Origin: Paenibacillus rhizovicinus
Lineage (GTDB): Bacteria; Bacillota; Bacilli; Paenibacillales; Paenibacillaceae
DNA length: 64,000 bases
Assembly (NCBI RefSeq): GCF_010365285.1
Contig: NZ_CP048286.1
Span: 5,055,501 to 5,119,500, forward strand
Direction: 5' to 3'
Part shown: positions 1 through 8,408 of the stretch, in pieces
Numbering within the stretch: position 1 is the first letter of the stretch
Layout of the letters: each line of letters begins with the position of its first letter
Position numbers and translations under genes: made by a program
Notes under the pieces: generated by a model
Databases searched by the model: none
What the model was told of the DNA's origin: nothing
The model's input: the letters and a program-made list of their open reading frames with translations, nothing else

Positions 1-216
1 ACCAAAGGCGGCAGCGATGCCGCGATCGTCTCGACCATTACGACGATGGCGAAGAACCTGAAGCTGAAAGTGACGGCCGAGGGCGTCGAGAACGACGAAC
101 AGATTCAGTTCCTGCGCGAACGGAATTGCGAAGAAGCGCAAGGCTATTATTTCACGCAGCCGATTCCGGCGAATTTGTTCGAGAATTGGTTCCGGCATCG
201 CAGCCAAACCGCGTAA
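1..216 (+). CDS. EAL-domain protein, C-terminal end (partial)
   Basis: The window opens inside a reading frame that gives 71 residues and stops at 214-216. The sequence VTAEGVEN followed by CEEAQGYYFTQPIP is the typical end of an EAL cyclic-di-GMP phosphodiesterase domain: the Glu of the VTAEGVE segment and the QGY/F-x-QP turn are conserved in that family. The frame ends about 20 residues after the motif, so the EAL domain is C-terminal. The N-terminal part, which would show whether a GGDEF or PAS domain is attached, lies outside the window. Whether the enzyme is active cannot be judged because the metal-binding EAL and DDFG motifs are missing here. Confidence 0.85.
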   Translation, partial: TKGGSDAAIVSTITTMAKNLKLKVTAEGVENDEQIQFLRERNCEEAQGYYFTQPIPANLFENWFRHRSQTA

Positions 217-266
217 CCGCTGTACCTGATGTTTCACTGGCCTAACGGGAGGAGGCGTCGCCGCCG

Positions 267-686
267 ATGAGCGAGCGAGAACTGTCGGTATTTATATACG
301 GCACCCTGCTGCCCGGACAAAGCAATCATGATGTCGCGGCTCCGTTCATCCGCCGGATGGAGCCCGGTGTCGTCCGCGGACGGCTTGTCGATTATGGAGC
401 GTATCCCGCAATGCTGCGCGACGCAGAAACACACGCAGGCAAGATGCGCGTGCGCGGGTTATGGATTACCGTGAATGAGCAAGGTTTGAAGCAGATGGAT
501 GAGCTGGAACAGTTTTACGGCATCGAAGAGGAGAACGATTACGATCGGGTGTGGGCGGAGGATCTGGAATCGCCTTTAAGGCAGGGCTGGGTGTACGTGT
601 GGGACCATCCGCGGGGCTGTCCGGCCATAAAGGGGAATTACTGGCCGGATCATCTGGCCCGCAAGGAAGGTCGAAACCAGGCTTAG
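267..686 (+). CDS. gamma-glutamylcyclotransferase-like (AIG2/GGCT fold) protein
   Basis: A 139-residue protein. The N-terminal YGTLLPGQSNH is the hallmark nucleotide-like loop of the GGCT/AIG2 fold, and Glu81 in the MDELEQFYG segment sits where the family has its catalytic acid. Family members cleave gamma-glutamyl-amine or gamma-glutamyl-amino acid bonds with release of 5-oxoproline, or act in related amide chemistry; the substrate here cannot be told from sequence. A strong GGGAGGAGG Shine-Dalgarno lies about 10 bp before the ATG. It is 50 bp downstream of the EAL gene. Its likely terminator lies at 747-779, inside the opposing membrane-protein gene. C-terminal WPDHLARKEGR is a basic tail. 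Confidence 0.85.
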   Translation: MSERELSVFIYGTLLPGQSNHDVAAPFIRRMEPGVVRGRLVDYGAYPAMLRDAETHAGKMRVRGLWITVNEQGLKQMDELEQFYGIEEENDYDRVWAEDLESPLRQGWVYVWDHPRGCPAIKGNYWPDHLARKEGRNQA

Positions 687-694
687 CCCGGCGG

Positions 695-1438
695 TCATCT
701 CCCCATATAGACAACAGGAGTAACCGAAATTTGGAATCGTTCACTGCGCTCAGCGGCGTCATCGTCGCTGAGCGTTTTTGCATTGTTCATCGTATGGATA
801 ATACCGAACGCAAGCAGCATGAAGGCCATCGTTATGAATACGACCCGTTTGATGAAATGAATGGTCGATGTTCCGTCATCCCGGTGAATCCGCCGATGAC
901 GGATCGATTGCCGCCAGATGAGTACGACGGGCGACATGAGCACGAACAAGCCGAAGATTAACACTTGTTTGCGCAGTTCCATGCCCAGCGGGAAGACGTT
1001 GATCGCCGCATACAGCAGCGCTTCGATCATCATCACTTGAATCGGCACGACGAGGCCGACTTCGGATGCCGCGCGCCGCTTGGTACGGCTGACGGCGGTT
1101 TCCGTCTCGCGCGGCTGAAGCTTTGCCAGCTGAAGCAGCCGGGGGAGCGAGAAAACGGCGATCGCGGCCGTAGGGACCATAATGAGCGTTAAGAAAAGCA
1201 GGGCCGAGTCAAGAACGAACCAGCTGCGATATGAATACGTCGCGATGAGCATCGTGACCTTCCCGACAGAAATGAGCGACATCGCGCCGAGCAGGGCCAG
1301 CGTCGCGATCGAAGTACGCTGCAGGGATTCCTCCGTCTTGCGAAAAGCAAGACTGCCCGACATGAAGCCGGCGCATAAGGCGAGAAGCAGCAGCAGAACG
1401 GCGAGAGCCGCATTAATGACATAAATTTGTTGGGACAT
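695..1438 (-). CDS. Six-span membrane protein of unknown function
   Basis: A 247-residue hydrophobic protein starting MSQQIYVINAAL. The ATG at 1438 is preferred because AGAGGG lies at proper distance, while an in-frame GTG seven codons upstream has no site. Six likely membrane segments can be seen (about residues 5-30, 42-70, 75-105, 125-150, 160-178, 200-220), with a basic cytoplasmic loop containing SRTKRRAAS between segments 3 and 4. No catalytic or transport motif is recognisable and I do not know the family. It faces the GGCT-like gene tail to tail. Its last 25 codons, rich in Asp, Glu and Ser, overlap the terminator of that neighbour. Confidence 0.75.
   Translation of the reverse strand: MSQQIYVINAALAVLLLLLALCAGFMSGSLAFRKTEESLQRTSIATLALLGAMSLISVGKVTMLIATYSYRSWFVLDSALLFLTLIMVPTAAIAVFSLPRLLQLAKLQPRETETAVSRTKRRAASEVGLVVPIQVMMIEALLYAAINVFPLGMELRKQVLIFGLFVLMSPVVLIWRQSIRHRRIHRDDGTSTIHFIKRVVFITMAFMLLAFGIIHTMNNAKTLSDDDAAERSERFQISVTPVVYMGR
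747..779 (+). terminator. Rho-independent terminator of the GGCT-like gene
   Basis: A perfect 9-bp stem (CGCTCAGCG at 747-755, CGCTGAGCG at 766-774) is followed by TTTTT at 775-779. It lies within the 3' coding part of the minus-strand membrane-protein gene, so terminator and coding sequence share the same DNA. Confidence 0.75.
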
Positions 1439-1597
1439 ATGTAATACCCTCTTTTCCACGTTCTTTCTTCATCAAGTGTACATGGATGTCCGGAAAGCGT
1501 GTTAACGGCCGCAGTCTAGTTTTGATGCTGGACTTAAGTCTTGCGCGGTCGTCCGGCTGAGGCGGGCGGTTATGATTTTCGTTTCCGGAAGCCTGTC

Positions 1598-1807
1598 TCA
1601 TGACAGCGCAGGTTCAACGGGCTTACCTTGTGCGGGAGAGGCTGGCTCTTCTCTTAAATAGTCTTCCTCATTCCAATCCAGTTGATGCTCGTGCTGTTGG
1701 TTACGCGCTTTTCTAAGCGTATTGTACCATGAAGGATGCCATTCCTGAAACGGCCTGTCAGTTTCCTGTTCGTTTACATTATGCTCGCATTGCGGCGGAT
1801 GGAACAA
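1598..1807 (-). CDS. Possible small hypothetical protein
   Basis: A frame of up to 69 residues containing the rather protein-like stretch EWHPSWYNTLRKARNQ and an acidic DWNEEDYLREE. The only in-frame start is a TTG at 1807 without a convincing Shine-Dalgarno. It begins right after the nrdB terminator, so it would need its own promoter, which I cannot identify. It may be a real small gene, a decayed end of a larger one, or chance. The remaining 1439-1597 holds nothing I can support. Confidence 0.3.
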   Translation of the reverse strand: MFHPPQCEHNVNEQETDRPFQEWHPSWYNTLRKARNQQHEHQLDWNEEDYLREEPASPAQGKPVEPALS

Positions 1808-1825
1808 CGGGTCGCCGCACGCACG

Positions 1826-1867
1826 AAAAAAACCGCCTCCTGCCCTGTAACCGGGCCCGGAAGCGGT
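1826..1867 (-). terminator. Rho-independent terminator after nrdB
   Basis: Read on the minus strand, ACCGCTTCC pairs with GGAGGCGGT (1859-1867 with 1832-1840, one G-T pair) and is followed by seven T. It lies 16 bp past the nrdB stop codon. Confidence 0.85.
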
Positions 1868-1882
1868 CTATGAAAGATGGTC

Positions 1883-2920
1883 TTACAGATCGCCCCAGTT
1901 GAGGTTGGACGATTTGCTGTAGTTCGTGACCTTCTGCTCGAAGAAGTCGGTTTTCATGCCGTTCATGTTGCTGAAGCTTTCGACCCATCGCATCGGATGT
2001 TCAACGATCTCCGGATACAAGATCTCCAGGTTCAACTTGCGCAAACGCTCGTTGGACAGGAATTTGATGTAGGCGTCGATAATTTCGTCCGTCAAACCGG
2101 GAATTTGATTGTTCGTGATGTATTTGCCCCACTCGATCTCGTGTTCGACGGCAGTGCGCATCATTTGACGCAGCTCTTCGATCAGAACCGGCGTGAACAT
2201 TTCGGCGTTTTCCTTGCGGATTTCGCGGAAGATCCCTTGGAACAGCGCCAAGTGAGTCAATTCATCGCGCTGGATGTATTTGATTTCGGATACCGTTCCG
2301 AGCATCTTGCCTTGACGGCCCAGGGCATAGAAGAAGCTGAAGCCGCTGTAGAAGTAGATGCCTTCGAGAATATAGTTCGCCATAATCGTCTTGATCAGGT
2401 TCTGCGACGAAGGATTCGCAATAAAATTCTCGTAGAGGTCAGTGATGAACCGGTTGCGTTTCAACAGGTTTTTGTCCTCGCGCCACAGATTGTAAATCTG
2501 GTCACGTACCTCCGGAGCACAGACGCTGTCTAAAATATAAGAGTAGGATTGGCTGTGAACGGCTTCCTGGAACGTCTGTACAGTCAGACAGAGATTAACT
2601 TCGGGTGCCGTAATGTACTCGTTGATATTCGGCAGATTCGCCGTTTGCAGCGAATCAAGGAAGATCAAGAAGCTGATGATTTTATCGTAGCTGTTACGCT
2701 CGGAGAGCGACAGGTGTTTGTAGTCTTTGGCATCCTGGGCAAGCGGAATCTCTTCCGGAATCCAGAAGTTGTTCATCATGTTCCGGTACATCTTCGTGGC
2801 CCAGTCGTATTTAACGTTGTTCAGCTCGATGAGGTTCGTGGTGTTACCGCCGATCATGCGGCGTTTACCCCAGTCGCGGTCGCCTTCCTCGTTGAAAAGT
2901 TTCTTCTTCTGCAGTTCCAT
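1883..2920 (-). CDS. nrdB: Ribonucleoside-diphosphate reductase, beta subunit (class Ia type)
   Basis: 345 residues, the usual R2 length. It holds the di-iron/tyrosyl radical that starts reduction of ribonucleotides to deoxyribonucleotides in the alpha subunit. All iron ligands are present in the expected order: Asp89, Glu119, His122, Glu186, Glu220 and His223, with the radical Tyr126 in the segment EAVHSQSYSYI. It therefore looks fully active, unlike R2c or R2lox variants that replace the Tyr or Asp. It follows nrdA on the same strand after a 266-bp gap that contains a complex palindromic element, so the two are probably co-transcribed. No nrdI is near, which argues for class Ia rather than the NrdEF/NrdI class Ib system of Bacillus. 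Confidence 0.97.
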   Translation of the reverse strand: MELQKKKLFNEEGDRDWGKRRMIGGNTTNLIELNNVKYDWATKMYRNMMNNFWIPEEIPLAQDAKDYKHLSLSERNSYDKIISFLIFLDSLQTANLPNINEYITAPEVNLCLTVQTFQEAVHSQSYSYILDSVCAPEVRDQIYNLWREDKNLLKRNRFITDLYENFIANPSSQNLIKTIMANYILEGIYFYSGFSFFYALGRQGKMLGTVSEIKYIQRDELTHLALFQGIFREIRKENAEMFTPVLIEELRQMMRTAVEHEIEWGKYITNNQIPGLTDEIIDAYIKFLSNERLRKLNLEILYPEIVEHPMRWVESFSNMNGMKTDFFEQKVTNYSKSSNLNWGDL

Positions 2921-2997
2921 GAAATGGGCTGCCTCCTTCTTTTCCTGCTACCTTAAGTGTTGCAGCGTTTTTAAGTACTCCCATTGAAAAAGTGCCC

Positions 2998-3175
2998 GGA
3001 GGGCAGTATGAAGTTGGAAAAGCAGTTCATGCTTCCGAAGTGAGTTTTCTTGCGAAAACTCTTAAGCGGTCGCCTTTGTAACCGGATTTCAACCATTTCT
3101 GAATGTATAAATTCAAAGAAATCCGGTTACAACAGCGATTGGAAACTCATACTGTCCCGCAGGGCAACTTCATTT
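2998..3175. repeat. Nested palindromic element between nrdA and nrdB
   Basis: The nrdA-nrdB gap is largely occupied by inverted repeats. Outer arms are imperfect (GGGCAGTATGA near 3001 against TCATACTGTCCC near 3148). Inside are a perfect 8-bp hairpin (GAGTTTTC 3042-3049, GAAAACTC 3054-3061) and a perfect 12-bp pair (GTAACCGGATTT 3078-3089, AAATCCGGTTAC 3119-3130). It encodes no protein. It could be a dispersed MITE-like repeat or an RNA structure that tunes nrdB relative to nrdA. Confidence 0.6.
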
Positions 3176-3186
3176 CAATGATGGGC

Positions 3187-5412
3187 TTATGAGCTGCAGC
3201 TCACGCAATCCTCGACTTCTAAGCTTTTATTACGGCAATAGTAAACGGTTTTCAGCCCGTTTTCCCATGCGGACATATACAGGTCCATGAATTCTTTGGC
3301 CGAGTAGTTCGGCGTAATATAAAGGTTGAAGGATTGCGCTTGGTCGATGTGGCGCTGACGGCGGCCCGCTGCGCGGATGCTCCAGTGCTGATCGATCGTG
3401 TGCGCTTCTTTGTAGTACCAGAACGTTTCTTCGTTCAGGTTCGGCGCCGTTTGCGGGATGACCGCATTCTTCTTCTCTTCGACGAAGAACTTGTTGAAGA
3501 TCGGGTCGATACCCGCCGTGGAACCGGCGATCAGCGACGTCGATGCCGTAGGCGCGATGGCGAACATCCAGCCGTTGCGGACGCCGTGCTCGGCTACGTC
3601 CTGTTTTAGCTTCTGCCAGTGAGGGGCATCGTAACCGCGCGATTCGAAATAAGCGCCGGTCTGCCATTCGCTGCCTTCGAATACGCGGAAGGCGCCTTTT
3701 TCTTTGGAAATTTCCATCGAAGCTTTGATGGCGCAGTAATTGATCCACTCGTACAGCTCGTCTGCGCGGTCAAGATGCTCTTCGGATTCCCATGCGATGG
3801 CGTTCAGCGCGAGCCACTGATGGTAGCCGCTCGTGCCGAGACCGACGGCGCGGTATTTCTGGTTCGTAATTTCCGCTTGCGGAATCGGATAGTGATTCAA
3901 GTCGATGACGTTGTCCATCATGCGCATTTGGCAGCTGACGACCTCTGCGATTTCCTCGTTCGAACGCGTACGGCCGAGGTTGAGGGAAGAGAGGTTGCAC
4001 ACGACATAGTCGCCGCTCTTGACTTGCGTCGTGATGATGCCGTCTTCGTGCGTCGTCGTGATGTATTCCGTCGGGCTCATGTTCTGGCAGATCTCCGTGC
4101 ACAGGTTGGAGCAGTAGATGATGCCTTTGTGCTTGTTCGGATTCGCGCGGTTGACCGTGTCGCGGTAGAATACGAACGGAGTGCCCGTTTCGAAGGAGCT
4201 TGCCAGGATGCGTTTCATGATTTCGATCGCCGGTACTTCTTCTTTGGAGAGCTCCGGATGGTTCACGCACTCTTCGTAACGGCGTTCCCATTCTTCGCCC
4301 CAAGCGTCTTCAAGCGCATAGCCCATGTAGCTGCGGACTTCGTGCGGATCGAACAGGTACCAGGAAGCGCGCTCCTGTACTTTGCGCATGAACAGGTCGG
4401 GAATGCAGACGCCCGGGAAAATATCGTGGGCTTTCATCCGGTCATCGCCGTTGTTCGTTTTCAAGTTCAGGAAGTCGAAAATATCTTTATGCCAAACGTC
4501 GAGGTAAACGGCTACGGCGCCGGAACGAACGCCGAGCTGATCGACCGCGACAGCCGTATTGTTGTAGTTCTTGATCCAAGGCACGACGCCGCCGGCAACG
4601 CCTTTGTATCCGCGGATGTTGGAGCCGCGGCTGCGCACTTTGCCGATGTAGATGCCCATGCCGCCGCCGAATTTGGAAACTTGAGCGAAGCTGGAATCAA
4701 CGTTGTAAATGCCCCACAGGTTGTCGGGAACGGTATCGATGAAGCAGCTGGACAGCTGGTGGAACGGTTTGCGGGCATTCGCCAGCGTCGGCGTAGCAAC
4801 CGTCATTTGCAGGCGGCTCAACACGTCGTAGAATTTACGCGCCCAGCCCAGCTTGTCCTCTTCTTTCATAGCCAAGTGCATCGCTACGCCCATGAACAGC
4901 TCTTGCGGCAGTTCAAGCACGTCGCCGCCGAAGCTCTTGATCAGGTAACGGTCTGACAATGTCTTCAGGCCGATGTAGTTGAACAGGTAGTCGCGCTCAG
5001 GCACGATGTAATTGCCCAGCTCGCGGATTTCTTCACGCGTGTAGTGTTCCAATATGTAGCTGCCGTATAACCCTTTGTCGGTCAGGTACGTGATGAGAGA
5101 GTAGAAATCGCCGTAGCCGAAATAACCGTATTTGCGATTGATCGCGGACTCTTTATAGAGATCGTACACGAGAAGTTTGGCTGCAACGTACTGCCAGTTC
5201 GGCTGTTCGATGCTTGTTTTCTCAACCGCAACTTGCGTCAGCGTACGTTGAATTTCTTTCGTCGTGATGTTGTTGCGGAAATAAGGAAGCAAGGCTGTTT
5301 CCAGCTCCAGCGGATCGCAGTCGTTATAGCCGACACACGAGAAATCAATAACTTTCTTCAGCTTGGAAAAGATAAGTTCTTCTTTCTGTCCATTCCTTTT
5401 AATGATATCCAC
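3187..5412 (-). CDS. nrdA: Ribonucleoside-diphosphate reductase, alpha subunit (class Ia type)
   Basis: Catalytic R1 subunit, 741 residues from a GTG at 5412. The frame is open to a GTG at 5463, but that codon lies inside an NrdR box; AAGGAG at 5424-5429 precedes the 5412 codon by 11 bp and the N-terminus then reads MDIIKRNGQKEELIF, a normal ATP-cone start. Visible active-site features are the SSCFIDTV cysteine, the radical-site segment NLCTEICQN (Asn, Cys and Glu in the NxCxE pattern) and the second redox Cys in CNLSSLN. The C-terminal tail ends EDCVSCSS, the CxxC shuttle re-reduced by thioredoxin or glutaredoxin. The N-terminal ATP cone implies dATP feedback control. First gene of nrdAB. 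Confidence 0.96.
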   Translation of the reverse strand: MDIIKRNGQKEELIFSKLKKVIDFSCVGYNDCDPLELETALLPYFRNNITTKEIQRTLTQVAVEKTSIEQPNWQYVAAKLLVYDLYKESAINRKYGYFGYGDFYSLITYLTDKGLYGSYILEHYTREEIRELGNYIVPERDYLFNYIGLKTLSDRYLIKSFGGDVLELPQELFMGVAMHLAMKEEDKLGWARKFYDVLSRLQMTVATPTLANARKPFHQLSSCFIDTVPDNLWGIYNVDSSFAQVSKFGGGMGIYIGKVRSRGSNIRGYKGVAGGVVPWIKNYNNTAVAVDQLGVRSGAVAVYLDVWHKDIFDFLNLKTNNGDDRMKAHDIFPGVCIPDLFMRKVQERASWYLFDPHEVRSYMGYALEDAWGEEWERRYEECVNHPELSKEEVPAIEIMKRILASSFETGTPFVFYRDTVNRANPNKHKGIIYCSNLCTEICQNMSPTEYITTTHEDGIITTQVKSGDYVVCNLSSLNLGRTRSNEEIAEVVSCQMRMMDNVIDLNHYPIPQAEITNQKYRAVGLGTSGYHQWLALNAIAWESEEHLDRADELYEWINYCAIKASMEISKEKGAFRVFEGSEWQTGAYFESRGYDAPHWQKLKQDVAEHGVRNGWMFAIAPTASTSLIAGSTAGIDPIFNKFFVEEKKNAVIPQTAPNLNEETFWYYKEAHTIDQHWSIRAAGRRQRHIDQAQSFNLYITPNYSAKEFMDLYMSAWENGLKTVYYCRNKSLEVEDCVSCSS

Positions 5413-5459
5413 GGGCAGAGCCACTCCTTGTCGAAGGTTGTCGTCTGACAACCCGTTAT

Positions 5460-5507
5460 ACACAATATGTTGTTAGTACTTACATAACCTACACCGATAT
5501 ATAGTGC
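5460..5507. promoter_or_regulatory. Tandem NrdR-box-like operator of nrdAB
   Basis: Two 16-bp sites resemble the NrdR consensus acaCwAtATaTwGtgt. Box 1 at 5460-5475 matches at 13 of 16 positions; box 2 at 5492-5507 matches at 11 of 16 with a perfect ATATATaGTG core. Their starts are 32 bp apart, the usual three-turn spacing of NrdR pairs. Box 2 exactly fills the spacer between the -35 and -10 elements and box 1 covers the region around and after the transcription start, so occupancy would block RNA polymerase. Confidence 0.75.
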
Positions 5508-5514
5508 CTGTCAA
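5486..5514 (-). promoter_or_regulatory. Sigma-A promoter of nrdAB
   Basis: On the minus strand a perfect -35 TTGACA (5514-5509) is followed after 17 bp by TAGGTT (5491-5486). Transcription would begin near 5480 and give a leader of about 68 nt to the GTG at 5412. Confidence 0.7.
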
Positions 5515-5843
5515 GGCAAACTATTCGACATCCAGGTGTTCCGAAAGCGGCATTTTCGGCATGAAAAATCGATGAAAACGTACAGCCGCGCCAATTGCAA
5601 ACGATACCGGGGAGCCGGCGGTCTCCGCATAAAAAAATAAAAAAAGTAAGTAAGCGAAAAACTATTATAGCACTTCCGGCTGCGGATGTGTCGTGACAAT
5701 AATAGGGACACGCGGTTAATCGCCTTTTTGGCCTAATTGCGTTCGTTCAAACAAAAGTTGGATTTATGGTTGGTGCTCGCCTTTCGGCTCTAGTACACTA
5801 GGTTTAGTTATCGGATATGCGATCCGGATTTCGAAGAGAGAGG
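5515..5843. other. Intergenic region between nrdA and the copper gene, with candidate promoter
   Basis: This divergent gap has an A-rich stretch near 5635-5665 and a possible plus-strand promoter for the copC-copD gene: TTGGTG (5770-5775), an 18-bp spacer and TACACT (5794-5799). A start near 5806 would leave about 38 nt before the preferred ATG. No gene is seen here. Confidence 0.45.
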
Positions 5844-7511
5844 ATGAAACCACACAAGATGTTGATCGGCGGTCAAAGAAAACCTGTCCATTCCATCGTC
5901 AAAGCGGCGATGCTTGCTATATGGCTGTGCTCGATGCTGTTCGCCGGGCCGTCCGCCGCGTTCGCGCATGCGGAGCTCGAAGGCGCGACGCCCGAGCAGA
6001 ACACCAAATACGAGCAAAGCCCGAAAGAGGTAAAGCTCGCCTTTAATGAAGCAATTGAAGCCAAGGTCGGTTCGCTCGAGGTGCTCGACGACAAATCCCG
6101 CCGGGTGACGGATGCGGATCCGAAGACGAGCGCAGACCGCAAATCCATTACGCTGGCGCTCCCTAAACTAGGGGAGGGCGTCTATACGGTGTCCTACGCG
6201 ATTATTTCGGCGGACGGCCATCCGGTCAGCGGCTCCTACGTCTTCGTCGTCGGCAATCCGCCCCAGGGCGTGGACGCTTCGGCCTTTGATCCCCACAAGG
6301 CGTTAGGCCACGAGGGACATGGTGCCTCCACAGAGCTGACGACCAATCAGTTCATCATTTATGCCGTACGTTCTTTATATTACGCGGCGCTGCTTTGGAC
6401 GGCTGGACTTATGATCTGGCCGCTGCTGGCCAGAGGCCGGGGAAGCATGCTGCAGGACATCCAGAAGAAATGGGAGCCCATTGCGCTCCGGACGCTGCTC
6501 GTCTCCGTGCTGCTCTATATCTTCGTGCATGCGCGGGAGATATTGAAAGGCTATCCCTCCGGAGATTACAGCAAGCTGTTCCTGGAAACGTCGGTAGGCA
6601 GGGAATGGATCGCGATGCTGGTACTGGCGCTGGCCGGGTTCCTGTTCGTCCGGATGCACCCGCTGGCGAGAACGTTGTGGGCCGCGGCGATCCTGGGCGT
6701 GGAAAGCTGGAGCGGACATGCGGCGGTCTTCTCGCCGAAGGCTGCATCGATTCTGTTCGACTGGATTCATCTTCTGGCGGCATCGGTATGGGCAGGCGGC
6801 TTGACGCTGCTGCTGCTGCTGTGGAGCAAGGATCGTAAGGAGGCGGGCCGATTCGCGGTCGTGTTCTCGCGTGCGGCGCTGCTTTCGCTCATGCTGCTGG
6901 TACTGTCCGGCGTTGGCATGACGCTGCTGTTCCTGCCGAGCCTGAAGTATCTGTTCTACACGTCGTGGGGGACGCTGCTCCTGATCAAGACCGGCCTTGT
7001 CGTTCTGGTGCTCGGCGTCGGCGGCACGCTCCATCTGAAGGTTAGAAAAGGGGAACTGCCGATAGCCGTCCTGCTTCGCGCCGATGCGGCGCTGATGGCG
7101 CTCATAATCATCGTGGCGGCATTGTTCACGTACATCAGTCCGCTGCCGGCCAATGAGCCTGTTACTTATCATCAAATGGGCGACAAAATGCACGTGTCCT
7201 TCCGCGTAACGCCTAATAAAGCGGGCGATAACGAATTTACCGTCAAAGTCTGGCTGCCGGACACCGTCGGCGAAGCGAAGTCGGTGCTGGTACGGCTGTT
7301 CTCGCTGGACCGCAAGGAGCTCGGTCCGATCGATGTCCCGGTTAAACCTTTCGAGGATACGGAATTGACCGATTTCGACGGCTTCGTGAAATCCGCGTAT
7401 CAAGCGAAAGGGCCGTTCATTCCGTTCGCCGGCCGCTGGGAGGCGGAAATCCGCATCATGGACAAAGACGACAATGAAACCGTGCAGAAAGTCGACTTCC
7501 GGAATTACTAA
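5844..7511 (+). CDS. ycnJ: CopC-CopD fusion copper protein (YcnJ-like)
   Basis: 555 residues. After a signal peptide ending AFA the mature protein begins HAEL; His42 together with the His of DGHPVSG (about residue 127) are the ligands expected for the Cu(II) site of CopC. Residues about 42-142 are the CopC cupredoxin-like domain, followed by roughly eight membrane helices of a CopD domain (about 175-460) and an extracytoplasmic C-terminal domain. Bacillus YcnJ, a copper-uptake protein, has the same order and length. The start is chosen at ATG 5844 behind GAGAGAG; an in-frame ATG at 5817 has no site. It leads a cluster with a two-component pair and YcnI, so copper sensing is a reasonable inference for the pair. 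Confidence 0.9.
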   Translation: MKPHKMLIGGQRKPVHSIVKAAMLAIWLCSMLFAGPSAAFAHAELEGATPEQNTKYEQSPKEVKLAFNEAIEAKVGSLEVLDDKSRRVTDADPKTSADRKSITLALPKLGEGVYTVSYAIISADGHPVSGSYVFVVGNPPQGVDASAFDPHKALGHEGHGASTELTTNQFIIYAVRSLYYAALLWTAGLMIWPLLARGRGSMLQDIQKKWEPIALRTLLVSVLLYIFVHAREILKGYPSGDYSKLFLETSVGREWIAMLVLALAGFLFVRMHPLARTLWAAAILGVESWSGHAAVFSPKAASILFDWIHLLAASVWAGGLTLLLLLWSKDRKEAGRFAVVFSRAALLSLMLLVLSGVGMTLLFLPSLKYLFYTSWGTLLLIKTGLVVLVLGVGGTLHLKVRKGELPIAVLLRADAALMALIIIVAALFTYISPLPANEPVTYHQMGDKMHVSFRVTPNKAGDNEFTVKVWLPDTVGEAKSVLVRLFSLDRKELGPIDVPVKPFEDTELTDFDGFVKSAYQAKGPFIPFAGRWEAEIRIMDKDDNETVQKVDFRNY

Positions 7512-7564
7512 ACAAGGATGCACGCAAGCGGCGTGCAGCAGAATAGCCGAGAGGAGGCCGGGAC

Positions 7565-8404
7565 ATGACATACAAGCGCATCAAATGGCTTATTCTGTGG
7601 ACGCCGACGCTGACGGTCGCGATCTGGGAGTATTTGCGCCATACGCTGCTGCTGCCGTATCTGTCCATGGGCCTCGGCAACGCGCTTACTCCCGTCATTG
7701 TCATTACGGTGACGGCAACGCTGCTGATCAAGCTGTTCAACATGCTGGAGGATACCCAGGAGACGCTGCAGCGTTCCAAGTCGGCCGAAGCGGCTTTCAT
7801 GGAACGCGAACAGCTGGCAAGGGAGCTGCATGACGGAATTTCGCAATCGCTGTTTCTGGTGTCGGTGAAGCTGGATAAATTGGAGCATGCCAAAGATCCC
7901 GGGCATGCGGCGGAGACGGCGCAGCAGCTGCGCCGAACGGTGAAGCATGTCTACGAGGACGTCAGGCAGTCGATCGCCGGCCTGCGCAGCGAGCCGTCCA
8001 GAACCGACGTCCAGTGGATGCAGGCGGTACGGGAAATGGCCGACGAGCTTGCGCTTGGCGGCTTGAACGTGGAGCTGGATTGGCAATTGGCCGACTCCAG
8101 GCTGACGGGCAAGGAGAAAGTAGAGCTGCTTGCCATCGTGCGCGAAGCGATGCTTAACGTGCGGAAGCATGCCGGCGCTTCCGGCTTGACGGTTCGGGCC
8201 GTTCCCGGGGATGGCCTGTCGGACGAGGCGTTCCGATGCACGGTCAGCGACGATGGAATCGGAGCGGAGCCGGGGCAGCTGCTGGCGAAGGGACGTTACG
8301 GCGTGCGGATGATGCAGGGACGCGCGGCCGCGATGGGCTGGCAGTTTACCGTATGCCGCGCCGACGAGGGCGGAACGGTCGTGGAAGTCGTGAAGAGAGG
8401 GTGA
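7565..8404 (+). CDS. Sensor histidine kinase, NarL/HisKA_3 family
   Basis: 279 residues. Two membrane helices (about residues 8-25 and 38-57) with only a short external loop, so it probably senses within or near the membrane. The dimerisation/phosphoacceptor box is ARELHDGISQSLF with the His conserved, the N box is REAMLNVRKHAG, and DDGIG is the G1 ATP-binding box; the lid and second Gly box GRYGVRMMQGRA follow. It lies 53 bp after the copC-copD gene and 4 bp before the response regulator. The small-loop design resembles LiaS/VraS-like kinases of Firmicutes. Placement between two copper genes suggests metal or envelope stress as the signal, but the sequence does not show a metal-binding site in the loop. 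Confidence 0.9.
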   Translation: MTYKRIKWLILWTPTLTVAIWEYLRHTLLLPYLSMGLGNALTPVIVITVTATLLIKLFNMLEDTQETLQRSKSAEAAFMEREQLARELHDGISQSLFLVSVKLDKLEHAKDPGHAAETAQQLRRTVKHVYEDVRQSIAGLRSEPSRTDVQWMQAVREMADELALGGLNVELDWQLADSRLTGKEKVELLAIVREAMLNVRKHAGASGLTVRAVPGDGLSDEAFRCTVSDDGIGAEPGQLLAKGRYGVRMMQGRAAAMGWQFTVCRADEGGTVVEVVKRG

Positions 8405-8408
8405 GACG

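Noticed and set aside
3619-4956. 445-codon plus-strand frame opposite nrdA
   Set aside because: Shadow of the conserved nrdA frame; no RBS or family similarity.
1883-5412. Class Ib (NrdEF) ribonucleotide reductase
   Set aside because: The alpha subunit has an N-terminal ATP cone and no nrdI is present; class Ia fits better.
5413-5463. NrdA start at GTG 5463
   Set aside because: The codon lies inside the NrdR box next to the transcription start and has no Shine-Dalgarno; GTG 5412 follows AAGGAG.
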